5,494 nt of DNA from an uncultured Prevotella sp. (GTDB lineage Bacteria > Bacteroidota > Bacteroidia > Bacteroidales > Bacteroidaceae): NCBI GenBank assembly GCA_900556795.1, contig USQD01000148.1, positions 1-5,494 of the forward strand. Direction: 5' to 3'. The translations under genes and the position numbers were made by a program. This document shows positions 1 through 5,494 of this stretch, piece after piece. Numbering within the stretch: the first letter of the stretch is position 1; each line of letters starts with the position of its first letter. Under the pieces are notes generated by a model that saw nothing but the letters and a program-made list of their open reading frames with translations, had not been told where the DNA came from and searched no databases.

Positions 1-23
1 ATCAAAAACTTTAAATTTATATT
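1..23 (+). other. A/T-rich leader of ppdK (partial)
   Basis: Only 23 bases precede the ppdK start codon. They are almost entirely A and T and contain no purine-rich Shine-Dalgarno block, which fits translation initiation in Bacteroidetes. The promoter lies outside the window, so nothing can be said about it. Confidence 0.5.
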
Positions 24-2744
24 ATGGACAAAAAAAGAGTTTATACCTTTGGTAATGGTAAGGCTGAAGGTAAAGCTGATATGAGAAATTTGTTAGGAGG
101 TAAAGGCGCGAATCTCGCTGAGATGAACCTTATTGGTGTTCCCGTGCCTCCTGGTTTCACAATAACAACTGACACTTGTAACGAGTATTATAAGGTAGGT
201 CAGGCTAAGATCGTTGAACTGCTTGCTGATGAAGTGAATGCTGCCGTGGCTCACACGGAGGAACTTATGAACTGTAAGTTCGGCGACCCGAAGAATCCTC
301 TCTTGGTTTCTGTACGTTCAGGTGCACGTGCTTCTATGCCTGGTATGATGGACACCATCCTCAACCTTGGTCTTAACGACGAGGTGGCTGAGGGTATGGT
401 AGCCAAGACTGGCAATCCCCACTTCGTATACGATAGCTACCGCCGTTTCGTACAGATGTACGGCGACGTTGTTCTTGGCATGAAGCCGGAGAACAAGGAA
501 GACATCGATCCGTTCGAGGCCATCATCGAGAAGGTAAAGGAGGAGCAGGGCGTTGTTCTTGACAAGGACCTTTCTGTAGAGTCACTCAAGAAGCTTGTTG
601 AACTCTTCAAGAAGGCCATCAAGGAGCAGACCGGCAGCGACTTCCCGACCGATCCGAAGGAGCAGCTTTGGGGTGCCATCTGCGCCGTATTCCGCAGCTG
701 GATGAACGAGCGTGCTATCCTCTATCGTAAGATGGAAGGAATACCTGACGAGTGGGGTACTGCAGTTTCTGTTATGGCTATGGTATTCGGCAACATGGGC
801 GAGACATCAGCAACAGGTGTTTGCTTCAGCCGTGATGCCGGTAACGGCGAGAACCTCTTCAATGGCGAGTACCTGATTAATGCTCAGGGCGAGGACGTTG
901 TTGCGGGTATCCGCACTCCGCAGCAGATCACAAAGATCGGCTCGCAGCGTTGGGCTGAGCGTGCAGGTATCTCAGAGGAAGAGCGTGCTGCCAAATATCC
1001 TTCTATGGAAGAGGCTATGCCTGAGCTTTACAAGGAACTTGACGCACTTCAGGACAAGCTCGAGAAGCACTATCGCGATATGCAGGATATGGAGTTTACC
1101 GTTCAGGAGGGCAAGCTTTGGTTCCTCCAGACACGTAACGGCAAGCGTACTGGTACTGCTATGGTTAAGATTGCCATGGACCTTCTCCACGAGGGTATGA
1201 TTGACGAGAAGACAGCTATTCTTCGTTGTGAGCCGCAGAAGCTCGACGAACTTCTGCACCCCGTATTCGATAAGCTCGCTCTCTCTAAGGCAAAGGTTAT
1301 CACACAGGGTCTTCCTGCATCTCCAGGTGCTGCTTGCGGTCAGATCGTATTCCATGCTGACGACGCTGAGGAGTGGCATGATGATGGCAAGAAGGTAATT
1401 ATGGTTCGTATCGAGACTTCTCCTGAGGATCTCGCAGGTATGTCTGCCGCTGAGGGTATCCTTACCGCTCGTGGCGGTATGACCTCACACGCAGCCGTTG
1501 TGGCTCGTGGTATGGGTAAGTGCTGCGTTTCTGGTGCTGGATCAATCAATGTGGACTACAAGGCAAAGACCGTAGAGATTGAGGACGTTGTTTATAAGGA
1601 AGGCGACTATATCTCTTTGAACGGTACAACAGGTCAGGTTTACGCCGGTCAGATAGAGACAAAGGCTGCTGAGCTTTCAGGTGACTTCAAGGAGCTTATG
1701 GACCTCTGCGACAAGTACACCAAGATGGAGATCCGTACCAATGCAGACACTCCGCATGACGCAAAGGTTGCTCGCACATTCGGCGCTAAGGGTATTGGTC
1801 TGACACGTACAGAGCACATGTTCTTCGACGACCAGAAGATCGTTGCTATGCGTGAGATGATTTTGGCTGATACTGTAGAGGGTCGTGAGAAGGCACTTGC
1901 CAAGCTCCTCCCCTATCAGAAGGCAGACTTCTACGGCATCCTCAAGGCTATGGACGGTTGCCACGTGAATATCCGCTTGCTTGATCCGCCTCTCCACGAA
2001 TTCGTACCCCACGATAAGGCTGGTCAGGAGACAATGGCTAAGGAGATGGGCGTGAGCGTTACGGAAATCAAGAAGCGCGTCAACTCACTTGCTGAGAACA
2101 ACCCGATGCTCGGTCATCGTGGATGCCGTCTTGGTATCACATTCCCTGAGATTACAGCTATGCAGACACGCGCCATCCTTGGTGCTGCTTGCCAGCTGAA
2201 GAAGGAAGGCTTCAACCCACGTCCTGAAATTATGGTTCCGCTCATCGGTACTGTACAGGAGCTCAAGCAGCAGAAGTCTGTCATCCTCGCTACCGCTAAG
2301 GAGGTATTCGCAGAGTATGGCGTAGAGGTAGAGTTCGAGATTGGTACAATGATTGAGATTCCTCGTGCTGCCCTTACAGCTGCCAAGATTGCCAAGGAGG
2401 CACAGTACTTCTCATTCGGTACTAATGACCTTACACAGATGACCTTCGGTTATTCACGTGACGACATCGCCACATTCCTCCCTGCATACATGGAGAAGAA
2501 GATCTTGAAGGTAGACCCGTTCCAGGTTCTCGACCAGGAGGGTGTAGGTCAGCTCATCAAGATGGCAGTTGAGAACGGTCGCGCCACACGTCCTGACCTC
2601 CGCACAGGTATCTGCGGCGAGCATGGTGGCGAACCTTCATCAGTTAAGTTCTGCGCAAAGGTAGGCATGAACTACGCTTCATGTTCTCCGTTCCGCGTGC
2701 CTATCGCACGTCTTGCAGCGGCACAGGCTGCTGTTGAGGAATAA
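24..2744 (+). CDS. ppdK: pyruvate, phosphate dikinase
   Basis: This 906-aa cytosolic enzyme interconverts pyruvate + ATP + phosphate and phosphoenolpyruvate + AMP + pyrophosphate, at the pyruvate/PEP node of glycolysis and gluconeogenesis. Three parts are visible. The N-terminal nucleotide-binding domain (about 1-390) has LLGGKGANLAEM with Lys27, SVRSGARASMPG with Arg98, and FLQTRNGKRTG with Gln369. The swivelling phosphohistidine domain (about 430-545) has GGMTSHAAVVARG with catalytic His489 and Thr487, the residue regulated in plant enzymes. The C-terminal PEP/pyruvate barrel (about 560-900) has GTMIEIPRAAL with Glu778, FGTNDLTQM with Asn801-Asp802, and GICGEHGGEP with catalytic Cys864. From memory of the 874-aa Clostridium symbiosum enzyme (His455, Cys831), these sites are offset by 33-34 residues. 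The start lies in an A/T-rich leader without Shine-Dalgarno, as usual in Bacteroidetes. TAA is followed at once by an in-frame TAG. The gene is complete, with no sign of decay. Family assignment is very secure; flux direction cannot be read from sequence. Confidence 0.98.
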   Translation: MDKKRVYTFGNGKAEGKADMRNLLGGKGANLAEMNLIGVPVPPGFTITTDTCNEYYKVGQAKIVELLADEVNAAVAHTEELMNCKFGDPKNPLLVSVRSGARASMPGMMDTILNLGLNDEVAEGMVAKTGNPHFVYDSYRRFVQMYGDVVLGMKPENKEDIDPFEAIIEKVKEEQGVVLDKDLSVESLKKLVELFKKAIKEQTGSDFPTDPKEQLWGAICAVFRSWMNERAILYRKMEGIPDEWGTAVSVMAMVFGNMGETSATGVCFSRDAGNGENLFNGEYLINAQGEDVVAGIRTPQQITKIGSQRWAERAGISEEERAAKYPSMEEAMPELYKELDALQDKLEKHYRDMQDMEFTVQEGKLWFLQTRNGKRTGTAMVKIAMDLLHEGMIDEKTAILRCEPQKLDELLHPVFDKLALSKAKVITQGLPASPGAACGQIVFHADDAEEWHDDGKKVIMVRIETSPEDLAGMSAAEGILTARGGMTSHAAVVARGMGKCCVSGAGSINVDYKAKTVEIEDVVYKEGDYISLNGTTGQVYAGQIETKAAELSGDFKELMDLCDKYTKMEIRTNADTPHDAKVARTFGAKGIGLTRTEHMFFDDQKIVAMREMILADTVEGREKALAKLLPYQKADFYGILKAMDGCHVNIRLLDPPLHEFVPHDKAGQETMAKEMGVSVTEIKKRVNSLAENNPMLGHRGCRLGITFPEITAMQTRAILGAACQLKKEGFNPRPEIMVPLIGTVQELKQQKSVILATAKEVFAEYGVEVEFEIGTMIEIPRAALTAAKIAKEAQYFSFGTNDLTQMTFGYSRDDIATFLPAYMEKKILKVDPFQVLDQEGVGQLIKMAVENGRATRPDLRTGICGEHGGEPSSVKFCAKVGMNYASCSPFRVPIARLAAAQAAVEE

Positions 2745-2767
2745 TAGCAAATATTTGACTCTCAATA

Positions 2768-2818
2768 AATTAAGTGGAAAGTCCTTGTAACAGAGGACTT
2801 TCCACTTAATTCGTTTTT
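2768..2818 (+). terminator. intrinsic terminator of ppdK
   Basis: A perfect 18-bp inverted repeat (2768-2785 paired with 2794-2811) encloses an 8-base loop (tgtaacag) and is followed by a run of five T at 2814-2818. It begins 24 bases after the ppdK stop codon, so it most likely ends the ppdK transcript and insulates it from the integrase region. The sequence left of the stem is only moderately A-rich, so it would be a weaker terminator for the opposite strand. No convergent gene is present that would need it. Confidence 0.9.
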
Positions 2819-2855
2819 AGCGGAAGTACCACTGAAATGCTACAAATGATGATAG

Positions 2856-2909
2856 ATGTTTTACATATGTTTTACAATTTCCAAGGACATGTTTTACACA
2901 TGTTTTACA
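2856..2909 (+). repeat. four helically phased ATGTTTTACA repeats upstream of the integrase
   Basis: Exact copies of ATGTTTTACA start at 2856, 2867, 2889 and 2900, which is 0, 11, 33 and 44 bp from the first. They form two pairs: one spans 2856-2881, the other 2889-2915, each pair followed by a similar A/C/T tail. Spacing in multiples of 11 places every copy on about the same face of the helix. The slot at +22 is empty. The array ends about 41 bp before the preferred integrase start. Such arrays typically bind a protein cooperatively. Candidates are arm-type sites for the integrase's own N-terminal domain, or an operator controlling it. The function is inference; the periodicity is directly visible. 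Confidence 0.75.
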
Positions 2910-2950
2910 ACTTTCGAAATGATTCTAAGAACAATTTAAACATAAAAGAT

Positions 2951-4429
2951 ATGGCAACATTTAAAACAGTGGCACTGAGACAGAGAGCAGATGGATTTTG
3001 GAATGTATCTATCCGGGTTACTCATAACAGAAAGTCAAGGTATCTGAAAACAGACAAAATCGTAGAAACAAAATCTGTGAACAAAAAGAACCATGAAGTC
3101 AAGGATCCTTTTGTTCTTGAAGCATGTACTGTCAAGATAGCCCATTTTGCGGATATGCTCAACAAACAGCCTATTCGCACATGGAGTGTGGATGATGTCG
3201 TAGCATATTTGGAAAGCGGTACAGCTGATGTATGCTTTTCAGATTATGCAAGGCAATACCATGACAATCTATACAACAATGGTCATGAACGGAACGCCAG
3301 GAACTACGAACTTGCCTATAAACATTTGGAACTCTATGCAGGTTCCAATAAAGTAATGTGTTCGCAACTCACATCCAAGTTTATCAATGGATGGATAAAG
3401 TCTCTTGCCAAAACTGCAAGAGCCAAGGAAATGTACCCTATATGTATAAGACAAATATTCAGGCAAGCGTTGCTTGAATTTAACGACTATGATTGCGGTA
3501 TCATCCGTATAACAACAAATCCATGGCTAAAAATAAAAATACCAAAGGCAGACACTCCAGAGAAGCGAGCTATTACTATGGAAGAATGCCGTGCTTTCTT
3601 TGCCGCTCCTCTCCCACCTTCCGACCGTATATTGCCTTTGGCAGAGCTTGGACATGATGTTGCCATGATGGTGCTTTTCCTTGCAGGAATGAATACGGTT
3701 GATATATATAATTTGAAGAAAGAAGATTACCATGATGGCATCATTAGCTATGAGCGAGCAAAAACTCGCAAGTTCAGAAACGATCATGCTTATATGGAAA
3801 TGAAGATACCTGGTATCTTGCAACCTGTATTCGACAAGTATCTTGATAAAACAACCTCGCCTTATCTTTTCGATTTCCACAAACGTATGACCAACAGCGA
3901 CAGTTTTGGTGCCAACATTAATTGCGGAATCCGTCAGATATGCGAGAAAAGTCTCCATATTCCACATGAGAAGGCGTATTGTGTATATACATTTCGCCAT
4001 ACATGGGCAACTGTTGCCCAAAACGAATGTGGAGCATCCATTGATGAGGTTGGCTTTGCTATGAACCATTCAGACCGTCATCGTGTGACAAGGTCTTATG
4101 TTAAGATAGACTTCTCACCTGCATGGGCGTTGAATGAAAAAGTCTTGGAGAAGATATTCTTCACTGAGGATAAATCAAGAGATTATTCGAAGGCTGATAG
4201 CACGGTATTTGAACGTTTCTCATTCCGTCAGATGATGAAAGGCTCTATTTTTTATCGAGGAAGGAAAATCAGTGAGTTCACTGATGTTGGCTTTAACAAC
4301 GTGGATGAAATAATAGGTAAACTGATGAAAGAACTTCCAAGCACGATTCCATCAAGAGCAATGGTTCTTATCAAGATAGAGAATGTCGATAAAGGACAAA
4401 CTCAAACCTATAGTCGTATGGTTGAATGA
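2951..4429 (+). CDS. tyrosine recombinase / integrase, Bacteroidetes arm-domain type
   Basis: This 492-aa DNA breakage-and-rejoining enzyme probably integrates, excises or inverts DNA. Residues 1-60 form an arm-binding domain (MATFKTVALR, then IRVTHNRKSRYLKTDK). About 75-195 is the SAM-like core-binding domain, and about 205-390 the catalytic domain. Visible catalytic positions are Lys271 (YERAKTRKF), Arg349 in YTFRHTWAT, His373 in MNHSD and the nucleophile Tyr383 in RSYVKID. The Arg-I position (AGMN) carries Asn248, and the first His of H-x-x-R is Tyr346. From memory, the CTnDOT integrase IntDOT also lacks Arg-I, so activity is still plausible. About 109 residues follow Tyr383, including a compact segment (about 425-492, GSIFYRGRKISEF) not needed for classical catalysis. 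The frame is open upstream to an ATG at 2837, but those 38 codons run through the phased repeats and spell a duplicated VLHMFYNF. I therefore prefer the ATG at 2951, where family-like sequence begins. It is visibly less GC-rich than ppdK. No excisionase, relaxase or cargo gene is visible. Confidence 0.93.
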   Translation: MATFKTVALRQRADGFWNVSIRVTHNRKSRYLKTDKIVETKSVNKKNHEVKDPFVLEACTVKIAHFADMLNKQPIRTWSVDDVVAYLESGTADVCFSDYARQYHDNLYNNGHERNARNYELAYKHLELYAGSNKVMCSQLTSKFINGWIKSLAKTARAKEMYPICIRQIFRQALLEFNDYDCGIIRITTNPWLKIKIPKADTPEKRAITMEECRAFFAAPLPPSDRILPLAELGHDVAMMVLFLAGMNTVDIYNLKKEDYHDGIISYERAKTRKFRNDHAYMEMKIPGILQPVFDKYLDKTTSPYLFDFHKRMTNSDSFGANINCGIRQICEKSLHIPHEKAYCVYTFRHTWATVAQNECGASIDEVGFAMNHSDRHRVTRSYVKIDFSPAWALNEKVLEKIFFTEDKSRDYSKADSTVFERFSFRQMMKGSIFYRGRKISEFTDVGFNNVDEIIGKLMKELPSTIPSRAMVLIKIENVDKGQTQTYSRMVE

Positions 4430-4532
4430 CCATTATCTATAATTACACGTTACTGTATAGAAAGAATACATATATAGTAATAGGAATCTTTATACGGAAA
4501 CAATATTATTCTATATAAGTGTTATATGGAAT
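4430..4532. other. AT-rich intergenic stretch after the integrase
   Basis: About 100 bases, strongly A/T-rich, lie between the integrase stop codon and the first structured repeat. I see no stem with a T-tract, no convincing promoter and no reading frame with coding character. The integrase transcript therefore has no obvious intrinsic terminator here and could read into the repeat region. Confidence 0.6.
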
Positions 4533-4555
4533 ATATCTATGCGTGTATTATCCCC

Positions 4556-4611
4556 TTTCGCCAGTTCTCTCCATGCACGGCGTTGCTGTGTATTCCGCAA
4601 ACATGGCGAAA
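4556..4611. repeat. short inverted repeat at the left end of copy 1
   Basis: TTTCGCCA (4556-4563) is complementary to TGGCGAAA (4604-4611), with a 40-base interval. In copy 2 the substitution corresponding to 4604 turns TGG into AGG and loses one closing pair. The pairing is therefore not perfectly maintained and may be incidental. Confidence 0.4.
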
Positions 4612-4675
4612 CTGCCCAGGAGCAAAGCTTCTCTTCACTCCAGAGCAGCAAGGGAGAGAGGTCGAACATTCTTCA

Positions 4676-4697
4676 GGGGCGTTGCGAACAACACCCC
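4676..4697. repeat. compact hairpin in copy 1
   Basis: GGGG-C-GTTG pairs with CAAC-A-CCCC around a CGAA tetraloop, giving eight base pairs interrupted by one C/A mismatch. The same sequence is unchanged in copy 2 at 5270-5291. Stable and short, it fits a folded RNA or a cruciform-prone DNA site. Confidence 0.6.
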
Positions 4698-4732
4698 ATA
4701 CTACGGATGCTGCACACTTTCCGGGCTGCCAT

Positions 4733-4810
4733 CAGAAAGTAAGGCTCGTTCTTTTTCTCAGAAGCTGAACGTTGCACGAGCTTCACTGAGAGAATGAGGC
4801 TTACTTTCTG
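4733..4810. repeat. long imperfect hairpin, the central structure of copy 1
   Basis: The outer arms 4733-4747 and 4796-4810 (CAGAAAGTAAG and CTTACTTTCTG at the ends) pair over 15 positions with one mismatch. The pairing continues inward through a T/A-rich part to CTCA-GAAGCT (4757-4766) against AGCTTC-AC-TGAG (4779-4790), with a two-base AC bulge. The 12-base loop contains AACGTT. The total is about 30 paired positions. The corresponding copy-2 segment (5327-5404) is identical. There is no T-tract on the plus strand after it, so it does not look like an intrinsic terminator. Confidence 0.8.
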
Positions 4811-4821
4811 CCTCTGCCACA

Positions 4822-4848
4822 TGGTCTATAAGACCACTCGGAAAGAGT
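4822..4848. repeat. two adjacent mini-hairpins in copy 1
   Basis: TGGTCT (4822-4827) pairs with AGACCA (4831-4836) around a three-base ATA loop. Next to it ACTC (4836-4839) pairs with GAGT (4845-4848) around GGAAA. They share base 4836, so both can form if the first uses five pairs. Both are unchanged in copy 2. Confidence 0.45.
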
Positions 4849-4864
4849 ACGGCATCCTTCAAAC

Positions 4865-4910
4865 CCGGCATACTGATGTCTGCCTCGACAAGGCGGACGG
4901 TGTATGCCGG
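4865..4910. repeat. nested two-part hairpin at the right end of copy 1
   Basis: An outer 9-bp perfect stem, CCGGCATAC (4865-4873) with GTATGCCGG (4902-4910), encloses an inner stem (4878-4885 with 4891-4898, one G·T wobble) closed by the loop CGACA. Small internal loops of three and two bases separate the stems once the wobble at 4877/4899 is allowed. In copy 2 only the left arm and inner stem lie inside the window, up to 5494. Confidence 0.75.
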
Positions 4911-4926
4911 AGAGAGGTAGGTACGG

Positions 4927-4959
4927 CAAGGCTCCCTGCGGTCACTTTGCCATGCCTTG
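4927..4959. repeat. possible last hairpin of the structured element
   Basis: CAAGGC (4927-4932) can pair with GCCTTG (4954-4959). An alternative pairing of GGCAA (4925-4929) with TTGCC (4947-4951) competes with it. The large loop makes this the weakest stem in the element. It marks roughly where the GC-richer composition ends before the AT-rich spacer. Confidence 0.35.
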
Positions 4960-4960
4960 A

Positions 4961-5138
4961 TTGTTTGATTATCCATATACATTCATATCTATATTGCTAT
5001 CCGTATTACTTTATATCTATATTGCTACATTACCATATTGACGTATTGCTATATTGTTTTATTTCTACATTATCGTATATCTGCATAGTCTTATTTATGT
5101 CTATATGGATATACAGGAATATCAACATATCTATATTG
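4961..5138. repeat. AT-rich spacer with iterated ATATCTATATTG motif
   Basis: This stretch between the two structured copies is very A/T-rich and built of degenerate short repeats. ATATCTATATTGCTA occurs exactly at 4985-4999 and 5013-5027 (28 bp apart). Related forms such as GTATTGCTATATTG occur at 5043-5056, and ATATCTATATTG recurs at 5127-5138 directly before copy 2. A matching ATATCTAT sits at 4533-4540 before copy 1. No gene, terminator or convincing promoter is seen. Confidence 0.75.
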
Positions 5139-5494
5139 GTATTGTTCCCTTTCGCCAGTTTTCTCCATGCACGGCGTTGCTGTGTATTCCGCAAACAAGG
5201 CGAAACCGCCCAGGAGCAAAGCTTCTCTTCACTCCAGAGCAGCAAGGGAGATAGGTCGAACATTCTTCAGGGGCGTTGCGAACAACACCCCATACTACGG
5301 ATGCTGCACACTTTCCGGGCTGCCATCAGAAAGTAAGGCTCGTTCTTTTTCTCAGAAGCTGAACGTTGCACGAGCTTCACTGAGAGAATGAGGCTTACTT
5401 TCTGCCTCTGCCACATGGTCTATAAGACCACTCGGAAAGAGTACGGCATCCTTCAAACCCGGCATACTGATGTCTGCCTCGACAAGGCGGACGG
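5139..5494. repeat. structured direct repeat, copy 2 (cut by window end)
   Basis: This is the second copy of the 4545-4900 element in the same orientation. Differences are confined to its first ~115 bases (5144, 5146, 5161, 5198, 5207, 5252). The remaining 242 bases to the window end are identical to copy 1, including the compact hairpin, the long hairpin (5327-5404) and the mini-hairpins. The sequence stops inside the loop side of the nested hairpin, so the element continues beyond 5494 and further copies may follow. Confidence 0.95.

Larger units (their letters stand above)
4545..4900. repeat. structured direct repeat, copy 1
   Basis: The segment 4545-4900 matches 5139-5494 at a fixed offset of 594 bp. 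In the core 4553-4900 I count four substitutions (4567, 4604, 4613, 4658) and no indels; two more (4550, 4552) lie in the fuzzy left edge. From 4659 to 4900 the copies are identical. Weak similarity reaches left to about 4533 (ATATCTAT in both). The right boundary cannot be fixed because copy 2 is cut by the window end; GC-richer, structured sequence continues here to about 4960. The element is clearly richer in G+C than its flanks and packed with inverted repeats. All three forward frames are open across much of it, which argues for compositional openness rather than a gene. I do not recognise the family. The nature is unknown; the repetition itself is certain. Confidence 0.95.

Noticed and set aside
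437..2395. Minus-strand and alternative-frame open frames inside ppdK
   Set aside because: They are shadows of a strongly coding, codon-biased gene and have no protein-like motifs.
2837..2950. Bacteroides-type promoter (TTTG / TAnnTTTG) for the integrase
   Set aside because: Only loose matches such as TACAACTTTCG were seen, without a properly spaced TTTG element, so no promoter is claimed.
3527..4069. Minus-strand 180-codon open frame inside the integrase
   Set aside because: It lies wholly opposite the conserved catalytic domain of the integrase, and its translation shows no recognisable features.
4519..4797. Plus-strand open frame of 92 codons through copy 1 (and its copy-2 counterpart at 5167-5391)
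   Set aside because: All three forward frames are open here. Three of the differences between copies (4604, 4613, 4658) change the amino acid in this frame, and the frame crosses the long hairpin. No family resemblance is seen.
4758..4982. Minus-strand open frame of 74 codons (MYMDNQTIKAW...)
   Set aside because: It begins in the AT-rich spacer and runs through three hairpins, with no recognisable domain or initiation context. It is probably an open frame by composition.
4545..5494. CRISPR array or classical integron attC array
   Set aside because: There are only two copies, the units exceed 350 bp, spacing is 594 bp, and no Cas gene or short regular spacer is present. attC sites are much shorter and flank cassettes with genes, which are absent here.
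4545..5494. Insertion sequence or transposase remnant
   Set aside because: No transposase-like reading frame, terminal inverted repeats or target duplications could be identified around either copy.

Overview
The window looks like a chromosomal segment of a Bacteroidales bacterium, most likely Prevotellaceae. This rests on remembered family resemblance: the pyruvate phosphate dikinase reads like Prevotella/Bacteroides versions, and the recombinase belongs to the arm-domain integrase type typical of Bacteroidetes. It also fits the A-rich start regions without Shine-Dalgarno sequences. The genus is an inference, not a result.

Layout: (1) 24-2744, a complete housekeeping gene, ppdK, with all expected catalytic residues. 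(2) 2768-2818, a perfect 18-bp stem with a T-tract that closes the ppdK transcription unit. (3) 2856-2909, four copies of ATGTTTTACA set at exact multiples of 11 bp (0, 11, 33, 44). (4) 2951-4429, a tyrosine recombinase of 492 aa with an unusual catalytic signature (Asn at Arg-I, Tyr at the first His position) and a C-terminal extension of about 109 residues after the nucleophile. (5) 4430-5494, 1065 bases with no convincing gene, holding two near-identical direct copies of a GC-richer, hairpin-dense element 594 bp apart, separated by an AT-rich spacer of iterated short motifs. The second copy runs off the window edge.

Interpretation: a conserved core gene ends at a strong terminator, and immediately afterwards composition shifts to an accessory region led by an integrase. 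The phased repeats upstream of the integrase could be its arm-type binding sites, an autoregulatory operator, or part of an attachment site. The structured repeats downstream resemble no family I can name. They could be a repeated mobile or intergenic element, a structured RNA, or recombination substrates. The most distinctive unexplained material is the integrase followed by this repeat array, and the array continues past position 5494. No functional link between ppdK and the accessory part is evident.
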